Below the pieces are notes generated by a model. The model did no database searches, was not told the DNA's origin, and worked only from the letters and a program-made list of their open reading frames with translations. Below are positions 1 to 8,827 of a DNA stretch of 64,000 bases, piece after piece. Within the stretch, counting starts at the first letter, position 1, and every line of letters starts with the position of its first letter. A program made the position numbers and the translations under genes. The stretch is from an uncultured Paludibacter sp. (lineage in GTDB: Bacteria; Bacteroidota; Bacteroidia; Bacteroidales; Paludibacteraceae), in NCBI GenBank assembly GCA_937897985.1, contig CALCBD010000004.1, positions 1 to 64,000 of the forward strand. Reading direction: 5' to 3'.

Positions 1-47
1 CGGGACGAAGAAGTTTATCCCGATTACTATCGGGAAGTCCCGTTTTT
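1..47 (+). terminator. Possible hairpin terminator at the window edge
   Basis: An outer inverted repeat CGGGAC/GTCCCG (1-6 with 37-42) encloses an inner stem TCCCGAT/ATCGGGA (18-24 with 29-35), and five T residues follow. It could end a transcript arriving from outside the window. The gene it would serve is not visible, so this stays tentative. Confidence 0.4.
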
Positions 48-62
48 CGCTCAGATATTCGT

Positions 63-92
63 AAAGTGAAACGTGCGTGTTTCGCTTTTTTT
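63..92 (+). terminator. Rho-independent terminator upstream of the tRNAs
   Basis: A 10-bp stem AAAGTGAAAC/GTTTCGCTTT (63-72 with 79-88, one T-G pair) with a six-base loop runs directly into a T tract. It separates the tRNA pair from whatever lies upstream of the window. Confidence 0.6.
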
Positions 93-111
93 CTCTGAAA
101 AAACAACCATT

Positions 112-195
112 GCCCAAATGGTGAAATTGGTAGACACGCTAGTTTCAGGGACTAGTGGCCGCAAGGCTGTGCAGGTTCGAGTCCTGTTTTGGGCA
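112..195 (+). tRNA. tRNA-Leu (anticodon CAG)
   Basis: The acceptor stem GCCCAAA (112-118) pairs with TTTGGGC (188-194), with discriminator A195. The anticodon stem CTAGT/ACTAG frames the loop TTCAGGG, giving anticodon CAG. A D-arm typical of leucine tRNAs (GGTGAAATTGGTAGACACG), a long variable arm and a T-arm with GGTTCGAGTCC are all present. This is a class II tRNA, as expected for leucine. CCA is not encoded. It is followed 21 bases later by a second leucine tRNA. Confidence 0.95.
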
Positions 196-216
196 CAATA
201 TAATCGATACGGTTTT

Positions 217-300
217 GCGCAGATGGTGAAATTGGTAGACACGCTACTTTGAGGGGGTAGTGCCGGTTACGGTGTGTGAGTTCGAGTCTCATTCTGCGCA
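217..300 (+). tRNA. tRNA-Leu (anticodon GAG)
   Basis: The acceptor stem GCGCAGA (217-223) pairs with TCTGCGC (293-299), with discriminator A300 and no encoded CCA. The anticodon stem CTACT/GGTAG holds the loop TTGAGGG, giving anticodon GAG. It shares the D-arm of the preceding tRNA-Leu almost exactly, has a long variable arm, and differs in anticodon, so the pair covers CUG and CUY leucine codons. The two are probably co-transcribed. Confidence 0.95.
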
Positions 301-314
301 CTTGATTTTTAATA

Positions 315-349
315 AAAGTTTCTTCCGCTAAGGGAGAAACTTTTTTTTT
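315..349 (+). terminator. Terminator of the tRNA-Leu pair
   Basis: A 9-bp perfect stem AAAGTTTCT/AGAAACTTT (315-323 with 335-343) with an 11-base loop is followed by an uninterrupted T tract. It lies 15 bases after the second tRNA and clearly ends that transcript. Confidence 0.85.
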
Positions 350-1078
350 GCATTTATATGTCATTTTATATCTTTTTATTTCTGACCGTTGATTAATTAC
401 TTCATTTTTGTTAATATATCTATTCTTTCCTTTAGATTATCAATGCTTCTGATTTTTATTTTTCCGCTGTAAATCCATTGTTTTTAAGGATTTTAAAGTG
501 AGCTTTATTATGTTAAACTGATTTTCATGATAAAAACTCACTAACAATTATTTAATTTAAAAAACATTTTTTATATTTGCAGCAACATAACAAAAACCGG
601 AATTCTTTAAAACAAAAATATGATTTTTAAATCCGGTTCGTTTCCTTTCGAAAGTTTTCAATAAAAAGTATATACAATTGAACATTATCTACCTGATTAA
701 TAACAATTTCAAAATTCAATTTGTATCAGACCTCACCCGACGGGGATTTTATTTTTTATAAGTATTGTAAATACGACTGTGGCAGAAACTGATTCGATAC
801 ACTAAAAACAATGATTTCAATCTGTTTTTGAAACTTTCTCATTTACAACACAAAACATCTGAATTCAGTTAAAATTACGAACCTGATAAAAAAGGAGGCA
901 CAAAGAAACACAGCAAAAATCATCAGACTTTATTGACCTGAATATAAGTTCGGTGTTATGTATATTCTGCAACATTCAGTAGAATCGGCCAGAATTAATC
1001 CACAATAAAACAAAAAAAACACATCAAAAGAATATCTTTCAAACAGTTAATTAATTATTCATCCATAATTTAATAGTC
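350..1078 (+). promoter_or_regulatory. Long AT-rich intergenic region with a likely promoter
   Basis: No convincing gene is seen in these 729 bases. A Bacteroidota -7 box TATATTTG lies at 572-579, without a clear -33 TTG. Just downstream, AACCGGA (about 595-601) can pair with TCCGGTT (about 632-638), so the transcript would begin with a stem-loop. If this promoter serves the lipoprotein gene at 1079, the leader would be about 490 nt, which is long. A GA-rich AAGGAGG at about 891 has no start codon at a useful distance. Confidence 0.4.
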
Positions 1079-1729
1079 ATGAAAAAATATTCAGTTTTTC
1101 TATCTGCCTCTATTTTAGGTGCATTGCTTTTTTCGTGCAACGACCCGCTTGATGGCACAAAAATTCAGTTATCAGGATCTACCTCGGAAATCGGAAAGGT
1201 CGGGGCTACAGTTGGTTCAAGTTCGGCAGAAATCAGTGGGGTAAGCAATTTTACCGCTACCGTAACATCTCTCGAAGATGGAGTTTCGGTCTATGATGGT
1301 TCTGCCACAGTTAAAAACACTATGCTTAAAAATTTGCTAACCAACATTCCGGGTATAACAATCAGCGGAAATACGGTTACAGGGACTGGAATTAAATTCA
1401 AACAGACGGTGGACGGTTTACAGTTTTTATCCGGACCAACCGCCGGTGTATGGTTTAAATACAGTTCTTCGGTTGGCGACACTTACCCGGTGGGAACAAC
1501 CGGCGAAGTAAGAACTGTCGTTAGTAAATCGACCTCGGACGATTACCCTTATGGTTTCTACAATATTAAGACAATTCAGGTAGAAGAAACTCCCACTTAT
1601 TTTTCGTCCGCAGGAATTACGAATATCCGTTATGTTGCCAATCATAAATTTGGTCTGGTAGGTGTAATTTTTACTTTTTCGGACAATAGTACTGCAAAAT
1701 TTCCTATTTACAACAGCGGTGAAAATTAA
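1079..1729 (+). CDS. Lipoprotein of unknown function
   Basis: A 216-residue protein with a lipoprotein signal: a lysine-bearing start, a hydrophobic stretch and a lipobox ending in LLFSC with Cys at about residue 20. It should be acylated and sit in a cell envelope membrane. The rest is rich in Ser, Thr, Gly and Val, with alternating patterns suggesting beta structure; no family is recognised. Its stop codon is only 9 bases before a radical SAM gene, and a small membrane protein gene follows 15 bases after that, so the three look like one operon. I see no repeated Cys or core-peptide motif that would mark it as an obvious radical SAM substrate. The ATG at 1079 is chosen because it begins the signal peptide. 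Confidence 0.8.
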   Translation: MKKYSVFLSASILGALLFSCNDPLDGTKIQLSGSTSEIGKVGATVGSSSAEISGVSNFTATVTSLEDGVSVYDGSATVKNTMLKNLLTNIPGITISGNTVTGTGIKFKQTVDGLQFLSGPTAGVWFKYSSSVGDTYPVGTTGEVRTVVSKSTSDDYPYGFYNIKTIQVEETPTYFSSAGITNIRYVANHKFGLVGVIFTFSDNSTAKFPIYNSGEN

Positions 1730-1738
1730 CAGTTTAAT

Positions 1739-2995
1739 ATGAGATATCTGATCATCAACGGCGAAAAGAGAAAAATTCCGGCTTATCCTCATCACAAGGA
1801 TTATGTATATCGAACCCATCAGTTTTTCGAAGGAAGAAATTTATTTTCACTGATTGCGATTAACGGGGTAACGAAAGCAATACGACGGGTTTGGATGCAA
1901 AGAAAATACAATTTTGCTATCCCTTTTAATTTGCTGATCGATCCGACAAGTGCCTGTAATCTGAGATGTACCGGTTGTTGGGCTGCCGGTTATGACAAAA
2001 AAAGTGAAATTTCGTACAATAAACTTGATGAAATATTGACTGATGCCCGAAAACTGGGCATCAGCGATATTTTATTCAGCGGAGGCGAACCTTTGATGCG
2101 AAAGGATGATATTCTGAAATTAGCCGCAAAACATCACCAGCTTCCGTTCTCGGCATTTACAAACGGAACACTGATTGATGAAAACTTTGCCCGTCAAATG
2201 GCACACTTGGGAAACCTTAATATGTTCATTAGTATCGAAGGATTTGAAGACGCAACTGATTTCAGACGTGGCAGGGGAACATTCGGTAAAGTACTCGTAG
2301 CTATGGATTTATTGAAAAAGTATGACATTGGTTTCGGTTTTTCGGTTTGTTATCATTCAAAAAACTACAAAGAAATATGCAGCGATGAATTTCTTGATTT
2401 TGTAAGATCGAAAGGTGCCTGGATGGGCTGGCTCTTTAATTATTTCCCGCTGGGGAATGATGCAGACATGACACTTTGTACAACTCCGGATCAACGGCTT
2501 TACGTAAAAGAAAAAATTGAAACATATATCCGGAAACACAATTACACCATTATCGACTTTGCCAATGCTGGTCATTTAGCTTATGGCTGTGTGGCTGCAG
2601 GAAACGGATTTGTACATATCAACTCAAACGGTGATCTGGAACCGTGTGCTTTTTTCCATTATTCCGATTCGAATATCAACAAAAAAAGGCTGACCGAAGC
2701 ACTTGCATCTCCTTTTTTCAAACACTTCAGAAAGGCAGAACCTTTTTCAGAAAATATTCACAGGCCCTGCCCTATCATGGATGTTCCATTTGTGCTCGAT
2801 TATATGGCAAGTCACAAAGCCGTATATTCAACACATTTACATTCGCCTGAAAGTCTGATACAACTAAGGGCAAAAACAAGCCCGCTTGCTGCCGGATGGA
2901 AAATGGTTGCCGACCAGAATTACTCACTTATGACTAAAAAATCACTTACCAGAATAAAAAGATATCAGCATTTTATGCTTTATAAAGACAAATAA
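1739..2995 (+). CDS. Radical SAM/SPASM domain protein
   Basis: A 418-residue protein. The radical SAM motif CNLRCTGC gives the CX3CX2C cluster ligands Cys73, Cys77 and Cys80, and SGGEP follows about 40 residues later. A SPASM-type motif CX13GX4C is seen at Cys284-Gly298-Cys303, with another Cys in RPCPIMD further on, so at least one auxiliary iron-sulfur cluster is likely. SPASM enzymes commonly modify peptides or proteins, but some act on small molecules, so the substrate is open. The gene sits between a lipoprotein gene and a four-helix membrane protein gene with 9- and 15-base gaps, suggesting joint function at the envelope. No RiPP precursor, transporter or peptidase is adjacent. Confidence 0.85.
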   Translation: MRYLIINGEKRKIPAYPHHKDYVYRTHQFFEGRNLFSLIAINGVTKAIRRVWMQRKYNFAIPFNLLIDPTSACNLRCTGCWAAGYDKKSEISYNKLDEILTDARKLGISDILFSGGEPLMRKDDILKLAAKHHQLPFSAFTNGTLIDENFARQMAHLGNLNMFISIEGFEDATDFRRGRGTFGKVLVAMDLLKKYDIGFGFSVCYHSKNYKEICSDEFLDFVRSKGAWMGWLFNYFPLGNDADMTLCTTPDQRLYVKEKIETYIRKHNYTIIDFANAGHLAYGCVAAGNGFVHINSNGDLEPCAFFHYSDSNINKKRLTEALASPFFKHFRKAEPFSENIHRPCPIMDVPFVLDYMASHKAVYSTHLHSPESLIQLRAKTSPLAAGWKMVADQNYSLMTKKSLTRIKRYQHFMLYKDK

Positions 2996-3010
2996 AATTT
3001 AACAAAAAAA

Positions 3011-3457
3011 ATGAAAAACTTATTATTACCCTATTATTTTAAATACATTGGTTATCTGCTGTTACTGCTTGCAATAGCTTTTACCGTTGGATACACATGG
3101 TTCGATTTCAGACTGATGATACCTGTTTTTGCAGTTTATTCATCGTTTATCGAAACAAAAATGTTTGTGAGTTTTCGGACCAATTTTGCGGATGAACTGA
3201 TCATGATTCTGTTTCTTACAGCATTGATTTTTTTAGTTTTCGCAAGTGAAAAGGACGAAAAAAGAGAATATTATTTCATACGGTTCCGGTCATTGGTACT
3301 GGCAGTAATTTCGAATGCAGTTATGCTTCTGTTTTCAATTATTTTTATTTACGGAGCAGGCTTTTTCTCAATACTTATTTTTAATATGATTTCTCTTTAT
3401 TTATTCTATCTGTTATTTTTTTACATTTTAAAAAAGAGATATCAATTAAATCATTAA
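3011..3457 (+). CDS. Small integral membrane protein, four predicted helices
   Basis: A 148-residue, very hydrophobic protein with about four transmembrane segments (near residues 10-28, 62-80, 93-118 and 121-142) separated by short charged loops; one loop reads SEKDEKREYY. No family is recognised. It is the third gene after the lipoprotein and the radical SAM protein. The C-terminus is basic (LKKRYQLNH). No terminator-like hairpin is visible in the 78 bases before the convergent tex gene. Confidence 0.75.
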   Translation: MKNLLLPYYFKYIGYLLLLLAIAFTVGYTWFDFRLMIPVFAVYSSFIETKMFVSFRTNFADELIMILFLTALIFLVFASEKDEKREYYFIRFRSLVLAVISNAVMLLFSIIFIYGAGFFSILIFNMISLYLFYLLFFYILKKRYQLNH

Positions 3458-3535
3458 GTCATCTAACTGTTTCACGATGGATTTCCGTGTGGTTACCGTA
3501 CATTTTAAGGCAGCTTATGCCTGAGAATATGCAAA

Positions 3536-5671
3536 CTAATTCCTGATTAATTTCAAACCGATTCGTTTGCGCGACAGATCCACTTCAAGCACTTCCACCA
3601 TTATGTGCTGATGAAGAGAGACAACAGCAGAAGGGTTTGATATAAACTTATCGGACATATTAGAGATGTGTACCAATCCGTTTTCCTTGATACCTATGTC
3701 CACAAAAGCTCCAAAATTAGTGACATTGGTAACAATTCCGGGCAAAACCTGTCCTGCCTGCAGGTCGTTGATAGTTTTCACAGCAGCATCAAATTCGAAA
3801 ACCTCAACACTTTTGCGTGGATCGCGACCCGGTTTTTCGAGCTCACCAAGGATATCGTTCAGCGTGTGAAGTCCGACTTTTTCATTCATATATATTTGCC
3901 TGTCGATGCTTTGAATCAGGTTTTTGTTTCGAATTAAATCATTCAGATTCGTATTTAAATCACGCGCCATAGCCTCGACAATTCCGTAACTTTCGGGATG
4001 CACTGCAGAATTGTCAAGCGGATTGTCAGAGTCGGGGATACGGAGAAATCCGGCACATTGCTCAAAAGTCTTTGCTCCCATTTTGGGAACCTTCATCAAT
4101 TGTTTCCGGTTGCGGAATGCGCCGTTTTCGGCCCTGTAATCAACAATGTTCTGAGCAATCTGAGGTCCGAGTCCGGAGATATAAGTCAGCAAATGTTTGC
4201 TCGCGGTATTCAGGTTCACTCCGACCATATTTACTGCATTTTCCACTGTCTGATCAAGTGATTTTTTTAGCTTCGACTGATCCACATCGTGCTGATACTG
4301 ACCAACTCCGATAGATTTCGGATCAATCTTCACCAGTTCGGCAAGCGGGTCCATCAACCTGCGTCCGATGGAGACAGCACCACGAACAGTCACATCATAA
4401 TCAGGAAATTCATCGCGGGCAACTTTTGAAGCCGAATAAATAGACGCACCGTTTTCGCTCACTACAAACACTTTGACTTCGCGGTCGTAACGTACATTCT
4501 GTATGAAATATTCGGTTTCACGTCCTGCTGTTCCGTTGCCGATAGCAATGGCTTCGATATCATACGCTTCAACCAATTTCTGAATTTTGCGGGTGGCCTG
4601 TGTATATTCATTTTGAGGTGGATGAGGAAAAATAGTTTCATTGTGCAATAAATTTCCCTGGGCATCCAGACAAACCACCTTACAGCCTGTCCGGAAACCG
4701 GGATCAATGCCCAATGTACGTTTCTGACCCAGGGGTGGTGCGAGTAACAATTGCCTGAGGTTTTCGGCAAAAACACGAATAGCTTCTGTATCAGCCTTAG
4801 CTTTACTTTCGGCAGCAAATTCGGTTTCGATGGCAGGCTTGAGTAATCTTTTATAAGCATCCTTCAAAGCTTCGTATACCAAATCCGATGCTTCATTGTT
4901 GCCCTTAATAAATATACGTTCAAGCTTTCCGAGGCAATGTTCGTCGTCCGGACCTATGGATACTTTAAGGAAACCTTCCGTTTCGCCGCGCCTCATTGCC
5001 AACAAACGATGTGACGAACAGCGGTTCAGTTTTTCGGACATTTCAAAATAATCACGGTATTTCTGAGCATCTGCTTCTTTTCCTTTTACCACTTTCGAAG
5101 AGATTACAGCTTCGGAAGCAAAAATTTTACGAATTGAGTTCCGGGCTGTTTCGCTTTCGTTGATCCATTCGGCAATAATGTCTTTTGCGCCGTTCAATGC
5201 TTCTTCGGTGCTGTTGATTTTACCTTTGACATAAACCAATGCACTACGCTCTACATCATTTACATTTTGCGCCATTATGATTTTAGCCAAAGGCTCCAGT
5301 CCGTTTTCGCGTGCAATTTCGGCACGGGTGCGTCGTTTGGGTTTGAAGGGCAAATAGATGTCTTCAAGTTCGGTGGCATTCCAGCAATTCTCTATCCTTG
5401 TTTTAAGTTCCTGAGTGAGTTGTCCCTGTTCGTCAATCGTCTTCAGAACGGTTTCCCTTCGTTTTACAAGCTCAGTTAGTTTATCATATAAATCTCTGGT
5501 GTCAGCCAGTTGAACTTCATTCATTCCGTCGGTCATCTCTTTCCTGTAACGACTGATAAAAGGGATGGTTGCACCATCGTCGAAAAGTTGAACAGCATTG
5601 CGAACCTGTTTTTCAGTTAACTGAAGCGACTGCGATATTAGATGGATGATTTGATTGGTAGTATCGGACAT
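3536..5671 (-). CDS. tex: Tex-family RNA-binding transcription accessory protein
   Basis: A 711-residue protein with the Tex layout: an N-terminal helical region, a YqgF/RNase H-like domain (LGIDPGFRTGCKVVCLD), helix-hairpin-helix segments (LLTYISGLGPQIAQNIVDYR and VPKMGAKTFEQCAGFLRI) and a C-terminal S1 domain (VLPGIVTNVTNFGAFVDIG). Tex binds nucleic acid and influences transcription or RNA turnover; its exact role varies between species. A longer reading frame exists upstream to 5746, but the ATG at 5671 begins the conserved sequence MSDTTNQIIHLIS, so I use it. The gene lies downstream of a cyclophilin gene on the same strand, 123 bases away. Confidence 0.92.
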   Translation of the reverse strand: MSDTTNQIIHLISQSLQLTEKQVRNAVQLFDDGATIPFISRYRKEMTDGMNEVQLADTRDLYDKLTELVKRRETVLKTIDEQGQLTQELKTRIENCWNATELEDIYLPFKPKRRTRAEIARENGLEPLAKIIMAQNVNDVERSALVYVKGKINSTEEALNGAKDIIAEWINESETARNSIRKIFASEAVISSKVVKGKEADAQKYRDYFEMSEKLNRCSSHRLLAMRRGETEGFLKVSIGPDDEHCLGKLERIFIKGNNEASDLVYEALKDAYKRLLKPAIETEFAAESKAKADTEAIRVFAENLRQLLLAPPLGQKRTLGIDPGFRTGCKVVCLDAQGNLLHNETIFPHPPQNEYTQATRKIQKLVEAYDIEAIAIGNGTAGRETEYFIQNVRYDREVKVFVVSENGASIYSASKVARDEFPDYDVTVRGAVSIGRRLMDPLAELVKIDPKSIGVGQYQHDVDQSKLKKSLDQTVENAVNMVGVNLNTASKHLLTYISGLGPQIAQNIVDYRAENGAFRNRKQLMKVPKMGAKTFEQCAGFLRIPDSDNPLDNSAVHPESYGIVEAMARDLNTNLNDLIRNKNLIQSIDRQIYMNEKVGLHTLNDILGELEKPGRDPRKSVEVFEFDAAVKTINDLQAGQVLPGIVTNVTNFGAFVDIGIKENGLVHISNMSDKFISNPSAVVSLHQHIMVEVLEVDLSRKRIGLKLIRN

Positions 5672-5794
5672 AAAATCGTGTGTTTTACGGTGTTCGTTTA
5701 TAGTAAAAAAAGGCGGATATGAATGAAATGTCCTTAAAAAGGCCATTTTCAGGCACTTTCAAAGGACATTTGTTCAAATGAAAAGGATAAAAAA

Positions 5795-6232
5795 TTATTC
5801 TTCTATTATTTCAATTTTTTCAATTTTATCTCCCTGACGAATCAAATCAATCACTTCGAGACCTTCAACAACTTTTCCGAAGCAGGTATGACGACGGTCG
5901 AGATGCGAAGTGTTACGGCGGCTATGACAGATAAAAAATTGTGAACCTCCGGTATTTCTGCCGGCATGAGCCATGGAAAGAACTCCGCGGTCGTGGTACT
6001 GATTTTCACCATCAAGTTCACAATTAATTGTGTAACCCGGTCCACCTGTACCGGTACCGTTAGGGCATCCACCCTGAATCACAAAATCAGGAATCACCCT
6101 GTGAAAAGTCAATCCGTTATAGAAACCTTTTTCTGTCAGGTCAATAAAGTTTTTAACTGTATTGGGAGCATCTTTTTCATAAAATTCTACTTTCATCGCC
6201 CCCTTTTCGGTAGTAATTATTGCTTTTTTCAT
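5795..6232 (-). CDS. Cyclophilin-type peptidyl-prolyl cis-trans isomerase
   Basis: A 145-residue cyclophilin without a signal peptide, so probably cytoplasmic. Family motifs are clear: GLTFHRVIPDFVIQGG, with the catalytic-loop Arg, and NTGGSQFFICH, followed by LDRRHTCFGKV near the C-terminus. It catalyses proline isomerisation in protein folding. The length is at the short end for the family, which is usual for single-domain bacterial forms. The gap to pgi upstream is 122 bases and has no strong promoter box. Confidence 0.93.
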   Translation of the reverse strand: MKKAIITTEKGAMKVEFYEKDAPNTVKNFIDLTEKGFYNGLTFHRVIPDFVIQGGCPNGTGTGGPGYTINCELDGENQYHDRGVLSMAHAGRNTGGSQFFICHSRRNTSHLDRRHTCFGKVVEGLEVIDLIRQGDKIEKIEIIEE

Positions 6233-6354
6233 TTTGTTTATATTTTAGAACAGAGAGTAAAGAACAAAGAGTTAAAACTTTTAAGGAAAGATTTCAACTC
6301 ATTTTCGTTTGAGTTTTTGTTCTTGTTTGTTTTATGTTCGCTTTTTTAATAAAA

Positions 6355-7698
6355 TTATAATCTGGCTTTAATAGCCTTCGTTTCGGCTTCGTAACCCGGT
6401 TTATCCAACAGTGCAAACATATTCTTTTTATACGCTTCAACTCCCGGCTGATCGAAAGGATTAACGCCCAGCAAATAACCGCTTATACCACAGGCTTTTT
6501 CAAAGAAATAAAGCAATTCGCCAAGGTAATATTCGTTCAGCTTTGGTAACGAAACTTTAAGATTCGGCACACCTCCATCGATATGAGCTAACATTGTTCC
6601 GAGCTCAGCCATTTTGTTTACTTCATCAACACGTTTACCGGCCAGAAAGTTCAGGCCATCAAGGTTGGCTTCATCATTGGGGAAAATTTTAGTGTAATTA
6701 GTTTCGTCAATTGAGATAACTGTCTCGAATATAGTACGTTCACCTTCCTGAATCCATTGTCCCATTGAGTGAAGATCGGTTGTAAAGTCAACAGCTGCAG
6801 GGAAAATACCCTTCAATTCCTTGCCTTCACTTTCGCCGTAAAGTTGTTTCCACCATTCGCCGATGTAATGTAGTTTTGGGTGAAAATTGACCAGTATTTC
6901 TGTCTTTTTACCATTTTTGTACAATTCGTTACGTACAGCAGCATACTGTGCGGCAGGATTTTCTTCGAAAGATGTTTCCACTCCGCAAAGATTTTCCATG
7001 TAAACTGCACCGGCTACCAACTGACGGATATCAAAACCGGCAACGGCGATAGGCAATAAACCTACCGGCGAAAGCACTGAGTATCTTCCACCGATATTAT
7101 CTTCAATAACATAAGTTTTGTAACCTTCCTGAGTGGCAAGCGTACGCAATGCACCACGGGCTTTATCGGTCACCGCTACAATCAGCTGACGTGCAGCTTC
7201 TTTACCCTGTTGTTCTTCGAGTTGGGTTTTCAAGAGGCGGAAAGCCAGAGCTGGTTCGGTAGTTGTACCCGATTTGGAAATAGAAATGATACCAAACTTT
7301 TTATTTTTCAACAATTCCTGTAATTCGTAGAGATAATCCTCGCCAATGTTTTGTCCTGCATAAACTACTACCGGTGCTTTGCGATCAGTTTGCAGCCAGT
7401 CGAAACTATTCGAAAGCGCATCAATCACGGCTTTTGCACCCAGATAGCTTCCACCTATACCGATTACGACAACAACTTCGCAATTGTCGCGAAGAATTTT
7501 AGCCGTATTTTCAACATCAGCCAAATGTGCTTCGTCGATTGAAGTTGGTAAATGAAGCCAACCCAGGAAATCGCTGCCTTTCCCGGTTCCGTTGTGCAAA
7601 GTTGAATTTGCATTATTAACCTGAGCTTTGTAGCCCGCTACTGCCTGTTCGGAAACAAAACCGAATGCTTTGTCGATTGAAAGTTTGATGTGTTGCAT
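6355..7698 (-). CDS. pgi: Glucose-6-phosphate isomerase
   Basis: A 447-residue protein of the short bacterial PGI type. It interconverts glucose 6-phosphate and fructose 6-phosphate. The phosphate-binding region VVVIGIGGSYLGAKA is present, as are ISKSGTTTEPALAFR, the PGI signature GGRYSVLSPVGLLP and the QWIQEG segment carrying the catalytic Glu. It is the third gene of a lysS-gpsA-pgi set with gaps of 83 and 50 bases. I know this order from other Bacteroidales, which supports both the call and the lineage. Confidence 0.96.
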   Translation of the reverse strand: MQHIKLSIDKAFGFVSEQAVAGYKAQVNNANSTLHNGTGKGSDFLGWLHLPTSIDEAHLADVENTAKILRDNCEVVVVIGIGGSYLGAKAVIDALSNSFDWLQTDRKAPVVVYAGQNIGEDYLYELQELLKNKKFGIISISKSGTTTEPALAFRLLKTQLEEQQGKEAARQLIVAVTDKARGALRTLATQEGYKTYVIEDNIGGRYSVLSPVGLLPIAVAGFDIRQLVAGAVYMENLCGVETSFEENPAAQYAAVRNELYKNGKKTEILVNFHPKLHYIGEWWKQLYGESEGKELKGIFPAAVDFTTDLHSMGQWIQEGERTIFETVISIDETNYTKIFPNDEANLDGLNFLAGKRVDEVNKMAELGTMLAHIDGGVPNLKVSLPKLNEYYLGELLYFFEKACGISGYLLGVNPFDQPGVEAYKKNMFALLDKPGYEAETKAIKARL

Positions 7699-7748
7699 AT
7701 ATTTTATATTTGTAAATTTAATAAGCGGAAAATCCGGATATAAAAAAA

Positions 7749-8744
7749 TTATTTTAATTTTTCAGTCAGTTTTCTGATTTCGAGCATGGGGGAACAACGG
7801 TTGTACAGGATTTCGTACACAGCATCCACAATGGGCATATTCACCTGATATTTTTCGTTGATTTCATGTATACATTTCGAAGCATAGTAACCTTCGGCTA
7901 TCATCTCCATTTCTAATTGTGCTGTTTTTACCGAATAGCCTTTTCCGATCATTGTTCCGAACAGACGGTTCCGGCTGAATTTCGAATAAGCAGTTACCAA
8001 CAAATCGCCCAGATAAGCCGGTTCGTTGATATCGCGGTGAAGCGGATTGGTGGCATTGCAAAAACGGTTGATTTCCTGAATGGCATTCGAAATCAGAACA
8101 GCCTGAAAATTATCACCATACTTCAACCCGTGACAAATACCTGCAGCAATTGAATAAATATTCTTCATTACGGATGAATATTCAATTCCGAGTATGTCGT
8201 CGCTTATGGAACTACGTACAAAACTGGTGGTAAACCGCTGTGCAATGATGCGGGCTTTTTCGCGCGAACTACAACCAATGGTTAGGTACGAAAGTCTTTC
8301 GAGCGCAACTTCTTCGGCGTGACAGGGACCGGCCAAAACGGCAATATTGTCTTTCGGCACGTTGTAGAATTCCTCGAAATAGTCTGAAACTATCATGTTT
8401 TCGTCGGGGACTATCCCTTTGATGGCCGAAACAATGATTTTTTTATCAAGTTTCCTCCTTAATTTTTTCAGATGTTGTTTGATAAATGGCGAAGGAATTG
8501 CAAAAATCAGAATATCGGAAGTGGCAACAACATGGTTAATGTTGCTGGTGAAATTAATTCTGTCAGTATCAAATTTAACGCCGGTCAGATAAGAAGGATT
8601 TTTGCTCAATCTTACAAATTCATCAATTTGTTCCTGACGTCGCATGTACCAGTTGATTTCGTTTGAATTGACCAATGCAATTTTTGCAATTGCAGTAGCC
8701 CAGCTTCCACCACCCAGAACGGCTATTTTACTTTTTTCGTTCAT
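7749..8744 (-). CDS. gpsA: Glycerol-3-phosphate dehydrogenase (NAD(P)+)
   Basis: A 331-residue cytosolic enzyme that reduces dihydroxyacetone phosphate to sn-glycerol 3-phosphate for phospholipid synthesis. The N-terminal Rossmann motif is VLGGGSWATAIAKI. SAIKGI and the AGPCHAEEVA segment follow, then the catalytic-lysine helix VMKNIYSIAAGICHGL. Length matches the family. It lies between lysS and pgi on the same strand. Confidence 0.96.
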   Translation of the reverse strand: MNEKSKIAVLGGGSWATAIAKIALVNSNEINWYMRRQEQIDEFVRLSKNPSYLTGVKFDTDRINFTSNINHVVATSDILIFAIPSPFIKQHLKKLRRKLDKKIIVSAIKGIVPDENMIVSDYFEEFYNVPKDNIAVLAGPCHAEEVALERLSYLTIGCSSREKARIIAQRFTTSFVRSSISDDILGIEYSSVMKNIYSIAAGICHGLKYGDNFQAVLISNAIQEINRFCNATNPLHRDINEPAYLGDLLVTAYSKFSRNRLFGTMIGKGYSVKTAQLEMEMIAEGYYASKCIHEINEKYQVNMPIVDAVYEILYNRCSPMLEIRKLTEKLK

Positions 8745-8827
8745 AAACCCCTACCCCTTAAAAGAGAAAAAGAATGATTAGTATATTAATTCTTAATTAA
8801 TTATCTTAAATTTCAGGTTCTGTTTTT

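Noticed and set aside
721..770. CCCGACGGGG followed by a T-rich stretch as a terminator
   Set aside because: The stem is only three or four pairs with a two-base loop, too short to form reliably, and no gene ends nearby.
5672..5746. Longer N-terminus for Tex (MAFLRTFHSYPP...)
   Set aside because: Family similarity begins at MSDTTNQ; the extension is unlike known Tex proteins.
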